Source of the DNA: Motilibacter peucedani | Lineage (GTDB): Bacteria; Actinomycetota; Actinomycetes; Motilibacterales; Motilibacteraceae | Length of the DNA: 64,000 nt | Assembly (NCBI RefSeq): GCF_003634695.1 | Contig: NZ_RBWV01000014.1 | Coordinates: 124,001-188,000, forward strand | Direction of reading: 5' to 3' | Translations under genes and position numbers: made by a program | The notes under the pieces: model-generated | What the model saw: only the letters and a program-made list of their open reading frames with translations | Databases searched by the model: none | Told to the model about the DNA's origin: nothing | Part shown: one piece after another, positions 21,762 through 30,625 of the stretch | How the letters are laid out: each line of letters starts with the position of its first letter | How positions within the stretch are numbered: the stretch's first letter is position 1

Positions 21762-22804
21762 CCGCCACGCTGGAGCCGACCGGGTCGCTGCTCGCGCGCG
21801 AGTCGGAGGTCCGGCTGGTCGCCGGCGCGGCCGACGTCAGCGCCCTGGCCGCCGAGCTGGAGGCCCTGCGCACCGCGTGCGACCTGCCCGCCAGCGCGAG
21901 CGGTGCCTGGGTCCGCGCGGCAGTGCTCACCGCCGAGCCGCAGGAGCCGTGGGCCGTGGTCGTACGCGGTGCGACCGGCCGCCTCGACGCCGCCGCCGTG
22001 CTGCTCGACCGCGCGACCTCCGAGGGCACCCGCACCGTCCTGGCCAGCGGCGGCGACGGCCACCGCGCCGGCCTGCCGGCCGTGGACGGGCCCAGCGCAG
22101 CCCTGCTCGCGGACGCGCTGGCGCCCGAGCTGCTGCTGCGCGCCGCCGCCGGCGGCGAGGTCGTGCTCGGACCCGTCACCGACGACGAGGTGGCCCGCGA
22201 GCTGTCGCGCGCCACCGGCGTACCGCTCACCGCCGTGGACCCCGTGCCCGCGCTGCGCCGGGACGCGAGCAACGACCTGCGCGACTACCTCTCGCACGGG
22301 CTGCGCAAGACGCTGCGCAAGTCGGCCAACCGGGCGGACTCCGACGGCCTCGCGGTGCGCACGGCCTTCGAGACCTCTCCCGCGGCGATCGAGGCGCTCC
22401 TCCCGCAGATGGAGGCGGCCTACCGCGACCGCGACCACCAGCACGGTCTCCGCAGCGTCCTCGACGACCCCGCCGGCCTCGCCCTCTGGCGCGCGCGCCT
22501 GACCGGGCTGGTCGCCAGCGGCGTCGTCGAGGTCGCGACCCTGCACCTGGGCGACGCGCTCGCGGCCTACGTGGTGGGCCTGCTCGAGCCGCCGGCCTAC
22601 CGCGTGCTGGAGGGGCGCTTCGTCACCGAGTGGGCGAGGTACTCGCCCGGCCGCCTGCTCGAGGCCGCCGTGGCGCAGCGGGTGCTGAGCACGCCGCAGC
22701 TCGAGCTGCTCGACTGGATGACCGGTGTCGCGCCCGAGACGCTGCTCGCCGCCAACGAGAGCGCGCCCCTCGTGGAGCTGCGCCTGCCGGAGCCCGGGCG
22801 ATGA
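21758..22804 (+). CDS. GNAT-like (BioF2/FemAB-type) acyltransferase domain protein
   Basis: This 348-residue soluble protein has a C-terminal half (about 170-335) that resembles the Acetyltransf_6/BioF2 fold: a basic helix LRKTLRKSANRA, the central EVATLHLGDALAAYVVGLL strand pair and the GRFVTEWARYSPGRLLEAAV acyl-CoA-binding region. The N-terminal 150 residues are not recognised. It is coupled by GTGA and ATGA overlaps to GGDEF-EAL genes on both sides, so it may modify an extracellular polymer or cell-surface component under c-di-GMP control. That role is inference. Confidence 0.72.
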
Positions 22805-25107
22805 CGCGCACCGGCTCGCCCGCCCGCACGCCCTGGGTGGCGCACCTCTACGCCGCGCTGCTGCTCGGCGTCGGCGCCGCTGCCCTCGTCGTGCACCCGC
22901 CGCGGTTCGCCTCGCTGTGGGTGCTGCTCGGGGTCGTCGTCGTGCCGGTGCTCGCGCGCTTCCCGCTGACGATCCTGCGCCAGTCCGCGGGCATCGACAT
23001 CCAGCTCGACTCCGTCGTGCTGCTCTTCCTCGGCTTCGCCGCACCCGGCGCCGCCCTGCCCGTGTGGGCGCTCGGCTCGGTGCTGGCGCAGGTCTGGGTC
23101 ACCGGGCGGCCGGTCGCCGTGCGCGTCATCAACGTCGGGCTCTGCCTGGTCGCGGGCACGAGCGCCCTGGCCGCGGTCGAGCTGGTGCCCCACTCGCGGG
23201 AGGCCGGCCCGCTCGGCGTCGCCGCTGCCGCGCTGGCCGGGCTCGCCTACTTCGCCGCCGACTACGCCGGCTCCGCGCTCGGCGTGGTGCTGCTCGGGCG
23301 CGTCTCGCTGCGCGAGGCGTTCTGGGACGAGACGGCCGGCCTGGTCGCTGCCTGCGCCGGCGGCGTCGCCGCCCTCGGCTACCTCGGCGCGGTGGTGCTC
23401 CGCCACGAGCCGTGGGCGTTCCCGCTCGTCACCGTCCCGATCGCGACGGTCGTCTTCGCCGGCTACGCCTACGCGCGTACGCACGAGGAGCGGCTGCGCG
23501 TGCGCGCGCTGTTCGACGGGGCCGCGAGCCTGCAGGGCGCTCGCACCGCGGAGGACGTCCACGCGGCCGTCCTCGAGGCCGGCCGCGGCGCGCTGCGCAC
23601 GCACGACGTGAGCCTGGTCCTGCCGGGCGCGGCCGCCGGCCGGCCGGCCGGAGCGCCCCCCGGCGGACTGGTCGCGCTGCTGCCGGCGCCCGAGGCCGGG
23701 GGCGCCGGCAGCCTGGTGGCAGGTGAGCGGCGCAGCCGCGAGCCCTACACCGCTGACGACGCCCACACCCTCGACCTGCTGGCCTCGCTGGCCGCCGAGT
23801 CGCTGCGCCGCGTCGGCCAGGTCAGCGAGCTCGAGCAGCTCGCCGGCCACGACACGCTCACCGGGCTGCTGAACGCCCGCAGCTTCCGGGCCGCCCTGGA
23901 GCTCGCGCTGCCGAGCCGCCCGGCCGTGCTCTACTGCGACCTCGACGGGTTCAAGGAGGTCAACGACACGCTGGGCCACGACGCCGGCGACGAGGTGCTG
24001 CGCACGGTCGCCGGGCGCCTGCGCGGCTGCCTGCGGCCCGACGACTCGCTCGGCCGCATGGGCGGCGACGAGTTCGCCGTCGTGCTGCCGGGGGTCGACC
24101 GCGCCGAGGCCGAGGCGGTCGCCGCCCGCATCCTCGACGCCCTTCGCCCGTCGGTGCCGATCGGGCAGGTCGACGCCCACGTCGGCGTCAGCGTCGGCGT
24201 GGCCGAGCCGGCGGACGGCACGCCGGCCGCCGAGCTCGTCCGCCAGGCCGACATCGCGATGTACGCAGCCAAGTCGGCCGGCAAGTCGCAGTGGGTCGTC
24301 TGCACGCCCGAGATCTACGCCCGGCAGGTCTCGCGCCAGGTCCTCGGCGACCAGCTGCGCGGGGCCGCTGCGCGCGGCGAGCTCGTGCTCCACTACCAGC
24401 CGGTCGTCGGCGTGGTCAGCGGCCGGCTCGCCGGTGTCGAGGCCCACGTGCGCTGGGCGCACCCGCAGCTCGGCCTGCTCGAGCCCGAGGCGTTCGTGCC
24501 GCTGGCCGAGGAGACCGGCCTGGTCGACGAGCTCACCCGGTGGGTGCTGGCGACCGCGACCGCGGCAGCTCCCCGGCTCTCGGAGGCCGCCGGGCAGGTG
24601 CTCCCGCTCGGCATCGACGTCTCGCCGGCCAGCGTGGCGCGCGGCGTGGTCGCCGAGGCCGTGGCGCGCGGCGCGCGGCCCGGCCAGGAGCTCGTGCTCG
24701 AGCTCCCGGAGAACGCCCTGGGCGACCCGCGCACGGTCTCAGCGCTCGAGGAGCTGCGGCGCCGAGGCGTACGCGTCGCCGTCGACTGCTTCGGCACCGG
24801 CACGTTGTCGCTGGTGGAGCTGCGGACGCTGCCGTTCGACGCCATCAAGCTCGACCCGGCGATCTCGGCGGGGCTGGCGCACGAGCCCGCGACCCGGCGC
24901 CTGGTCGGCGCGGTCGTCGAGCTCGCGCACGCCCTCGGCAAGCCGCTGGTGCTCGGCGGCGTCGAGGACGCCGCGTCGTTCGCGGCCGCGCGCGAGCTCG
25001 GGTTCAACGCCGCGCAGGGCCCGCACCTCGGCGCGGCGGTCCCGCAGGACGAGCTAGATGGGCTGCTGACCGCGCAGCGAAGGGCCGAGGAGGCGGTCGC
25101 GGGCTAG
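22801..25107 (+). CDS. Membrane GGDEF protein with a degenerate EAL domain
   Basis: This 768-residue protein has an N-terminal region of about seven helices (residues 15-235), a GAF-like linker (about 240-345), a GGDEF domain (MGGDEF at 420) and an EAL-like domain. The GGDEF domain has an RPDD (RxxD) inhibitory site five residues before the motif. The EAL domain is damaged: EAH for EAL, GIDVSP for the NLS asparagine, VDCFGTGT for DDFGTGYS, and GGVED for EGVE. It is therefore probably a diguanylate cyclase with a non-catalytic c-di-GMP-binding or structural EAL domain. It is translationally coupled to the GNAT-like gene. Confidence 0.9.
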   Translation: MTRTGSPARTPWVAHLYAALLLGVGAAALVVHPPRFASLWVLLGVVVVPVLARFPLTILRQSAGIDIQLDSVVLLFLGFAAPGAALPVWALGSVLAQVWVTGRPVAVRVINVGLCLVAGTSALAAVELVPHSREAGPLGVAAAALAGLAYFAADYAGSALGVVLLGRVSLREAFWDETAGLVAACAGGVAALGYLGAVVLRHEPWAFPLVTVPIATVVFAGYAYARTHEERLRVRALFDGAASLQGARTAEDVHAAVLEAGRGALRTHDVSLVLPGAAAGRPAGAPPGGLVALLPAPEAGGAGSLVAGERRSREPYTADDAHTLDLLASLAAESLRRVGQVSELEQLAGHDTLTGLLNARSFRAALELALPSRPAVLYCDLDGFKEVNDTLGHDAGDEVLRTVAGRLRGCLRPDDSLGRMGGDEFAVVLPGVDRAEAEAVAARILDALRPSVPIGQVDAHVGVSVGVAEPADGTPAAELVRQADIAMYAAKSAGKSQWVVCTPEIYARQVSRQVLGDQLRGAAARGELVLHYQPVVGVVSGRLAGVEAHVRWAHPQLGLLEPEAFVPLAEETGLVDELTRWVLATATAAAPRLSEAAGQVLPLGIDVSPASVARGVVAEAVARGARPGQELVLELPENALGDPRTVSALEELRRRGVRVAVDCFGTGTLSLVELRTLPFDAIKLDPAISAGLAHEPATRRLVGAVVELAHALGKPLVLGGVEDAASFAAARELGFNAAQGPHLGAAVPQDELDGLLTAQRRAEEAVAG

Positions 25108-26768
25108 GCCGGACCGGCGGCGACGGCCGCGTCCTCCTCGCGGGCCTGCACGCCGGAGCGGTTGCGCAGCGGCAGCTCCGGCAGGAACCAGACCACGACG
25201 AGCCCGACCAGCATGATGCCGCTGGCAGCCAGGAAGACGTTGTCCATCGCGTCGGCGAAGCCGGTCTTGAACGGGTGGGCGAGCGTCGTGCCGAGCCGCT
25301 TGAGGAACGAGGTGTCGTCGAGCGAGGAACCGCCCCCGGCGCTCTGCCTGAGGATCTTCGCCTGGTCGGGGTGGTCGCGCAGCGCCGCCGTGAACGCCGG
25401 CGTCTGCTGGGCCTTGCTCAGCGCGGAGCCGATCTTGCCGCCCACGGTGCTGAACAGCACCGAGAGGAAGATCGCGGCGCCGGCGGTGCCGCCCATCTGG
25501 CGGAAGAACGTCACGGCCGAGGTCGAGACGCCGATCTCGCGCGGCGACGAGGCGTTCTGCACCGCGGTGATGACGGGCTGCATGTTGCCGCCCAGGCCGA
25601 GGCCCATCACGACCATGACGAGCATGATCCGCCACATCGGCGTGTCGGCGCCGACGAAGGAGAAGAGGAACAGCGCGAGCACCATCAGGGCGCTGCCCAC
25701 GATCGGGAAGACGCGGTAGCGGCCCGTGCGGGCGATCAGCTGGCCGGAGAGCACCGAGCCCGCCATGATGCCGAGCACCAGCGGCAGCGTCTGGAGACCC
25801 GCCCTGGTCGGCGACGAGCCCTTGACGACCTGCAGGTAGAGCGGCAGGACGAGCAGCCCGCCGAACATCGCCATGCCGAGGATCGCGCTGCTGAGGCTCG
25901 CGACGGAGAAGGTGCGGCTGCGGAACAGCCTCAGCGGCAGCAGCGCCTCGTCACCGTAGGCCCGCTCCGCGAGCAGGAAGGCGACCAGGCCCACGACGCC
26001 GATCGCGTAGCAGAGCAGCGCCCGGCCGGAACCCCACCCCCACGTGCGGCCCTGCTCGGCGACGGTGAGCAGCGGGACGAGGCTGACGACGAGCGCGGTC
26101 GCACCCGGCCAGTCGATGCGGTGGGTGCTGCGCTGCACCGGCAGGTGCAGGACGCGGATCACGACGGCGGTCGCCACCAGGCCGATCGGCACGTTGATCC
26201 AGAAGACCCAGCGCCAGCCGGTGATGCCGAGCACCGAGCCCTGGCCGGCGAAGAAGCCGCCGAGCAGCGGGCCGAGGACGCTGGAGGTGCCGAAGACGGC
26301 GAGGAAGTAGCCCTGGTACTTCGCGCGCTCGCGGGGCGGCACGATGTCGCCGACGATCGCGAGGGCGAGCGAGAAGAGGCCGCCGGCGCCGAGGCCCTGC
26401 AGGGCGCGGAACCCGGCCAGCTGGTACATGTCCTGCGCGAGCCCGCACAGCGCCGACCCGACGATGAAGACGATGATGGCCAGCAGGAAGAACTGCTTGC
26501 GCCCGTAGATGTCCGACAGCTTGCCGTAGAGCGGCGTCGAGATCGTCGAGGTGATGAGGTAGGCAGTGGTCGCCCACGCCTGGATCGAGAAGCCGTGCAG
26601 GTCGTCGGCGATGGTGCGGATCGCCGTCGACACGATGGTCTGGTCGAGCGCGGCGAGGAACATGCCCAGCATCAGGCCGACGATGATGGTGACGATCTCG
26701 CGGTGCGAGAAGCCGCCGCGCTCACCGCCCGGTGCTGAGGGGTTGTGCGATGCGGCGGTGGCTGTCAT
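25104..26768 (-). CDS. DHA2-family MFS multidrug exporter
   Basis: This 554-residue protein has the 14-helix arrangement of EmrB/QacA drug:proton antiporters. Motif A appears as GKLSDIYGRKQ (near residue 82), motif C-like glycines as SVLGPLLGGFF, and the N-terminal ALDQTIVSTAIRTIADDL signature is present. A long external loop near residues 410-470 is typical of the family. Its 3' end overlaps the preceding plus-strand gene by 4 bp. No regulator is adjacent. Substrate unknown. Confidence 0.93.
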   Translation of the reverse strand: MTATAASHNPSAPGGERGGFSHREIVTIIVGLMLGMFLAALDQTIVSTAIRTIADDLHGFSIQAWATTAYLITSTISTPLYGKLSDIYGRKQFFLLAIIVFIVGSALCGLAQDMYQLAGFRALQGLGAGGLFSLALAIVGDIVPPRERAKYQGYFLAVFGTSSVLGPLLGGFFAGQGSVLGITGWRWVFWINVPIGLVATAVVIRVLHLPVQRSTHRIDWPGATALVVSLVPLLTVAEQGRTWGWGSGRALLCYAIGVVGLVAFLLAERAYGDEALLPLRLFRSRTFSVASLSSAILGMAMFGGLLVLPLYLQVVKGSSPTRAGLQTLPLVLGIMAGSVLSGQLIARTGRYRVFPIVGSALMVLALFLFSFVGADTPMWRIMLVMVVMGLGLGGNMQPVITAVQNASSPREIGVSTSAVTFFRQMGGTAGAAIFLSVLFSTVGGKIGSALSKAQQTPAFTAALRDHPDQAKILRQSAGGGSSLDDTSFLKRLGTTLAHPFKTGFADAMDNVFLAASGIMLVGLVVVWFLPELPLRNRSGVQAREEDAAVAAGPA

Positions 26769-26868
26769 CAGCCCGTCCTCCTCGATGTGGCGTGCAGCCG
26801 ACGAGTCTCCCAGCCTCCGCCTGCCCCGGGCAACTGCATACGAAGCCGCCCGGAGCGGAGGTCAGGGG

Positions 26869-27282
26869 TCAGGAGCGGGACTCGCGCCCGCCGCCCAGCG
26901 CCTGCCAGACCTGCTCGACGTTCTCGTAGTCCTGGCCGTCGGGCAGCCGGCGCAGCTGCGCCAGCACCGAGTCGGGTGCGCTGCGCTCCTCCGCGAGGGC
27001 GCGCAGGTCGGCGGCGGCGGCAGGCCACACCTCCTTGCCGAGGTACTGCGCGAGCGTGCTGCGCTGCTCGACCTCGTCGGGCGTGATGCCGTCGGGCACG
27101 CCGCCGGTGAGCGCCTCGTCGGGCGCCACGCCGGTGCCACGCTGGTCCTCGCCCGAGGGCTCGGGGTCGCGCCACTCCTCGGCGTGCGTGGAGTGCCCGC
27201 TGCGCACCAGGCCCTCGACCTCGCCGGCGAGGGCGTCGTCGCGCATGGCGCCGTGCTTGTCGCTTCCGCGTTCGATGCTCAT
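26869..27282 (-). CDS. DUF2795 domain protein
   Basis: This 137-residue acidic soluble protein has a disordered N-terminal half (residues 1-75) with charged spacers. It ends with a DUF2795-like domain (about 80-130: a Trp-Pro near the start, LRRLPDGQDYENVEQVWQAL near the end). Small actinobacterial proteins of this family often occur near stress genes; their function is unknown. The ATG at 27282 is divergent from the epimerase gene at 27382. The shared 99-bp gap contains a run of nine cytosines near 27318-27326. Confidence 0.75.
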   Translation of the reverse strand: MSIERGSDKHGAMRDDALAGEVEGLVRSGHSTHAEEWRDPEPSGEDQRGTGVAPDEALTGGVPDGITPDEVEQRSTLAQYLGKEVWPAAAADLRALAEERSAPDSVLAQLRRLPDGQDYENVEQVWQALGGGRESRS

Positions 27283-27381
27283 GCCCGAGCGAGTACCCAC
27301 CCGCCGCCACGGCCCAACCCCCCCCCCGCGGGCCCGTCGCGGCGCGTGGTTGGGAGCCCGCCCTCCGGGCATCCGCTCGCC

Positions 27382-28137
27382 ATGAGCGCGCGCACCGTCC
27401 TCGTCACCGGCGCCGGCGGCTCGGTCGCCGGCCAGCTGCTCCCCGGCCTCGCCCACCACTACGACCTGCGGCTGACCGACCGCGAGGTGCCGACGGGACG
27501 CGCCCTGCCCGGCCCGCTGGTCGTCGGCGACCTCGGTGACCCCGAGGTCCTCGAGGAGGCCGTGGACGGCGTGCACGCCGTGGTCCACCTCGCGGGCGAC
27601 CCGCGGCCCGACGCGCCGTGGGACTCCCTCGAGCACAGCAACGTGGACACCTTCCGCTCACTGCTGGAGGGAGCCCGCCGCGCGCACGTCGGCCGCGTGG
27701 TCTACGCGAGCTCCATCCACGCGATGGGCCAGTACGAGAGCGACGGCCAGGTGCCGGTCAACCCGTTGTGGCCGCCGGCCCCGTGCTGCGCCTACGGCGC
27801 CACCAAGGCGTTCGACGAGGCGCTCGCCCGCGTCTACTCGCGGCGCGCCGGGCTCAGCACCATCGGACTGCGCCTCGGCGCCACCCGGCCAGAGCCGGTG
27901 CACGCCGGCCAGCTCGCCGCGTGGCTGGGCCCGAGCGACCTGCAGCAGCTGGTGCGCCGCTCCCTGGAGACGCAGGTGCACTTCGGCGTCTACTTCGGCG
28001 TCTCGGCGAACACCCGGCAGCACTTCGACGCCGGCAACGCGCGCCACGACCTGGGCTACGCGCCCATCCTCGACTCCGAGAGGTACGCCGCCACGGTCGC
28101 GCCCGGCGAGCAGACCACGACGTGCCTGCTGCGCTGA
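27382..28137 (+). CDS. NAD-dependent epimerase/dehydratase (extended SDR, uronate dehydrogenase-like)
   Basis: This 251-residue Rossmann protein has the cofactor loop TGAGGSVAGQLL (residues 8-19) and a catalytic Ser region YASSIHAMG with the YGATK tyrosine-lysine pair (near 135). The size and the IHAMGQY and HFDAGNARHDLGY features resemble the uronate dehydrogenase/UDP-glucose 4-epimerase branch. The substrate is uncertain. It starts at the ATG at 27382 and is followed after 43 bp by the nucleotidyltransferase-led operon, with which it may be co-transcribed. Confidence 0.85.
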   Translation: MSARTVLVTGAGGSVAGQLLPGLAHHYDLRLTDREVPTGRALPGPLVVGDLGDPEVLEEAVDGVHAVVHLAGDPRPDAPWDSLEHSNVDTFRSLLEGARRAHVGRVVYASSIHAMGQYESDGQVPVNPLWPPAPCCAYGATKAFDEALARVYSRRAGLSTIGLRLGATRPEPVHAGQLAAWLGPSDLQQLVRRSLETQVHFGVYFGVSANTRQHFDAGNARHDLGYAPILDSERYAATVAPGEQTTTCLLR

Positions 28138-28180
28138 CCACCCGGGTGTCCCGACGGGCGACGCGGGTAGGGACCGTGCC

Positions 28181-28801
28181 ATGAGCGAGGTGGAGCCGGA
28201 CCTCATCGAGACGACCAAGCTCGTCGCGGTGACGCTGAAGAAGGCGGGCATCCCGTTCGCCCTGGCGGGCGGCTACGCCGTCTACGCGCGTGGCGGGCCG
28301 CCGAGCGTCCACGACACCGACTTCTTCCTGCGCGAGGAGGACGTCAGCCGCGCGGTCGCCGCCCTCACCGAGGCCGGGCTCAGCCACGAGGAGTGCCCCG
28401 AGGACTGGCTGGTCAAGGTCTTCCACGACTCGCGGCTGGTGGACCTCATCCACCAGATGAACGGACGCCCGGTCGACCTCGAGATGCTCGAGCGCGCCGA
28501 CGAGGTCGAGGTCGGCTCCGTGCGCATGCCGGTGCTCGACGCGAGCGACATCGTCATCGGCAAGCTGCTCGCCTTCTCCGCCCACCACTGCGACTTCGCC
28601 CCGATGCTGGCCGTCTCGCGCGCTCTGCGCGAGCAGGTCGACTGGGACCGCGTCGTCTCGGCGACCGCCGCGTCGCCCTACGCCCGCGCCTTCCTGGTGC
28701 TCACCGACGGCCTCGGCATCACCGACGGCGCGTCGGGGACCGGCACCGTCGCGGCACCCCACCTCGAGCACGTACCCGACACCTATGAGGAGACCGCATG
28801 A
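28181..28801 (+). CDS. Nucleotidyltransferase-fold protein
   Basis: This 206-residue protein carries the minimal polymerase-beta nucleotidyltransferase signature: LAGGYAVYARGG (residues 27-38) followed by HDTDFFL (43-49), the glycine pair and the D-x-D metal site. A third possible acid lies in GRPVDLEM near residue 92. A helical region follows (about 120-190). Related families include stand-alone substrate-modifying transferases and AbiEii/MenT-type toxins. The substrate is not predictable. The ATG at 28181 follows AGGGA. The stop overlaps the next start (ATGA), so it is coupled to the Balon-like gene. Confidence 0.75.
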   Translation: MSEVEPDLIETTKLVAVTLKKAGIPFALAGGYAVYARGGPPSVHDTDFFLREEDVSRAVAALTEAGLSHEECPEDWLVKVFHDSRLVDLIHQMNGRPVDLEMLERADEVEVGSVRMPVLDASDIVIGKLLAFSAHHCDFAPMLAVSRALREQVDWDRVVSATAASPYARAFLVLTDGLGITDGASGTGTVAAPHLEHVPDTYEETA

Positions 28802-29919
28802 CCCGGCTGTCCCAACTGCGCCCGCTCTACGAGGCGGAGGGGCCCTTCGCCACCGCCTACCTCGACGCGACCCGCAGCACCGAGACCGGGGCTCACGAGG
28901 TCGAGCTGCGCTGGGCCGCGATCAAGGACCAGCTGCGCGCGGCCGGCGCCCCCGCCGGTGCCCTCGAGGCGATGGAGCCGGTGGCGCTCGCGCCGACGCG
29001 CCTGGCCGGCGACGCGACGCTCGTGCTGGTCGCCGACGAGCAGGGGCTGCGCTACACCTCTGTGCTGCCGGTGCGGGCGCCCGAGCGGGCCGCCTTCGGC
29101 GCCCTCCCCGACCTCGCGCCGCTGGTCGTGGCGCTGGGACGCACCGCACCGTACGTGCTGGTGCGCATCGACCGCGAGGGTGCCGACATCGACGTGGTCG
29201 GGCCCACGGGCGAGACCCGCGAGCACGAGACGGTCTCCGGCGGCGAGGAGAACCTGCACAAGACCGGGGCCGGCGACTGGGCGGCGCTGAAGTACGAGCA
29301 CCGCACCGACAACCTCTGGGACGCCAACGCCGCACGCGTGGCCCACGAGGTGGACGCGATCCTCGCCCGCACCGGCATCGAGGTGCTGGCCGTCGCGGGC
29401 GACGTCAAGGCGGCGGAGCGCTTCCGCGACTCCCTGGGCCAGCACGGGCAGCGCGCGTTCGTGGCGCTCGGGACCGGCGGGCGCGCCGAGGGCACCGACG
29501 AGCAGGCGCTGCAGGAGGAGCTCGGGCGGGTGCTCGCTGCCCACGTCGTGCGCGACGCCGAGGACCCGGTGTCCCGCTACCGCCAGCAGACCGGTGCCGG
29601 CCACGGCGCGGCGCTCAGCGGCCGCGCGGCCGTGGTCGAGGCGCTGCAGAAGGCGCAGGTCGACACCCTGCTCGTGACGGCCGGGTTCGAGGACGAGTCG
29701 CCTCTCTGGGTCGGCCCGGACCCGGTGCAGGTGGCCTCCTCGCAGCAGGCGCTGCAGGACATGGGCGTCGAGCAGGTGCGCGAGGTGCGCGCTGACGCCG
29801 CCCTGCTGCGCGCGGCGGTCGGCAGCGACGCCGGCGTGGTCGTGGTGCCCGGCGGCAGGCTGGACCTCCGCGACGGGGTCGGTGCCCTGCTGCGCTACGC
29901 CGACGCGTCGACCTCGTGA
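28798..29919 (+). CDS. Bacterial aeRF1-family protein (baeRF2; Rv2629/Balon-like)
   Basis: This 373-residue soluble protein matches the Rv2629-type baeRF2 family in length and layout: an N-terminal domain starting LSQLRPLYEAEGPFATAYLD, a central RNase H-like domain (about 130-265) and an L7Ae-like C-terminal domain (about 270-373). The family is related to archaeal/eukaryotic RF1 and Pelota. A relative, Balon, is a ribosome hibernation factor with mycobacterial homologues. I see no GGQ, consistent with hibernation or rescue rather than peptide release. It is coupled to the flanking nucleotidyltransferase and DsbA-like genes by 4-bp overlaps. Confidence 0.85.
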   Translation: MTRLSQLRPLYEAEGPFATAYLDATRSTETGAHEVELRWAAIKDQLRAAGAPAGALEAMEPVALAPTRLAGDATLVLVADEQGLRYTSVLPVRAPERAAFGALPDLAPLVVALGRTAPYVLVRIDREGADIDVVGPTGETREHETVSGGEENLHKTGAGDWAALKYEHRTDNLWDANAARVAHEVDAILARTGIEVLAVAGDVKAAERFRDSLGQHGQRAFVALGTGGRAEGTDEQALQEELGRVLAAHVVRDAEDPVSRYRQQTGAGHGAALSGRAAVVEALQKAQVDTLLVTAGFEDESPLWVGPDPVQVASSQQALQDMGVEQVREVRADAALLRAAVGSDAGVVVVPGGRLDLRDGVGALLRYADASTS

Positions 29920-30452
29920 GCACCCCGCACCCGGCGCCGGTGGCGCCCGGCACGGTGCAGGTCTGGAGCGACCTGTCGTGCCCCTACGCGACGGAGGCGG
30001 TCGCCGCGCTGCGCGAGACGCGCGCCGCGCTGGGCCTCGAGCTCGACGTCCACCTCGAGCACCGGGCCTTCCCGCTGGAGACCGCCTCGCCGGGCCACCC
30101 CGAGACCCGGGTGGGGCTCGCGGCGGTGCGCGCGGCGTCGGAGCGCTACGGGCTCGAGGCCGGCGAGGAGCTCGACTGGGCGCTGCGCCAGGGCGTCGAC
30201 GCGACCTCGCGCGAGGCCGTCCTCGAGGCGGCGGGCGCGGTGCCGGGCGTGGACGCCGACGAGCTCGCCGGCCTGCTCGAGCGCGGTGCGGCCGCGGTCG
30301 ACGCCGACTGGGCGCTGGTGCCCGAGCTCGGCATCGAGGGCAGCCCGCACGTGCGCCTGGCCGACGGGACCTCGGTGTTCAACCCCGGGGCCGGCGGCGA
30401 CCCGCAGGTGTGGGACGAGCTGCTGCGCCGGGCCCTCGACCCCGGCGAGTGA
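29916..30452 (+). CDS. DsbA-family thioredoxin-fold protein
   Basis: This 178-residue protein has the DsbA/FrnE fold: an N-terminal strand QVWSDLSCPYATEAV with Ser-Cys-Pro-Tyr at the active-site position (one cysteine, so not a classic CxxC), a helical insert, and a cis-Pro region GSPHVRLADG near residue 144. No signal peptide is visible, so it should be cytosolic, perhaps an isomerase- or glutathione-transferase-like enzyme. The GTG start at 29916 shares GTGA with the preceding stop, making it third in the coupled operon. Confidence 0.83.
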   Translation: MSTPHPAPVAPGTVQVWSDLSCPYATEAVAALRETRAALGLELDVHLEHRAFPLETASPGHPETRVGLAAVRAASERYGLEAGEELDWALRQGVDATSREAVLEAAGAVPGVDADELAGLLERGAAAVDADWALVPELGIEGSPHVRLADGTSVFNPGAGGDPQVWDELLRRALDPGE

Positions 30453-30499
30453 GCCCCTCGAGGGACCTCTGCCCCGCCCCTCGCCGTGCGCGTCGCGGG

Positions 30500-30526
30500 G
30501 TCGGCACGTGCTGGTCGCGTGCCGAC
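30500..30526 (+). terminator. 9-bp perfect hairpin between the dsbA-like gene and kgd
   Basis: GTCGGCACG (30500-30508) and CGTGCCGAC (30518-30526) are perfect inverted repeats around a 9-nt loop, about 50 bp after the dsbA-like stop and 100 bp before kgd. There is no U-tract. It may end the upstream operon or serve as an operator for kgd. The rest of the 173-bp gap holds only a weak -10-like TAGCCT near 30551-30556. Confidence 0.5.
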
Positions 30527-30625
30527 TGCCCGCGGCGCGAGAGGTGCGGATAGCCTGGAGCACGGCTGCCCTGGGCCGGTCAACCCGGTCGTGTCGAATC
30601 GTTGCGGAAGTAGGCGAACGTCGCC

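Noticed and set aside
25104-26768. Antibiotic-resistance island from the two DHA2 exporters
   Set aside because: The exporters are 17 kb apart among core genes, with no transposase or resistance enzyme. They are more likely ordinary housekeeping exporters.
27318-27326. Poly-C run as a phase-variation switch
   Set aside because: It lies in the gap between two divergent genes, not in a coding frame. An effect on promoter spacing is possible but nothing supports it.
28181-28801. Toxin-antitoxin module
   Set aside because: The nucleotidyltransferase has no small antitoxin partner; its coupled neighbour is a full-length aeRF1-like protein.
30526-30625. Second SigR promoter before kgd
   Set aside because: A GAAT word occurs near 30596-30600, but the GTT is not at 18-19 nt spacing in the right direction.
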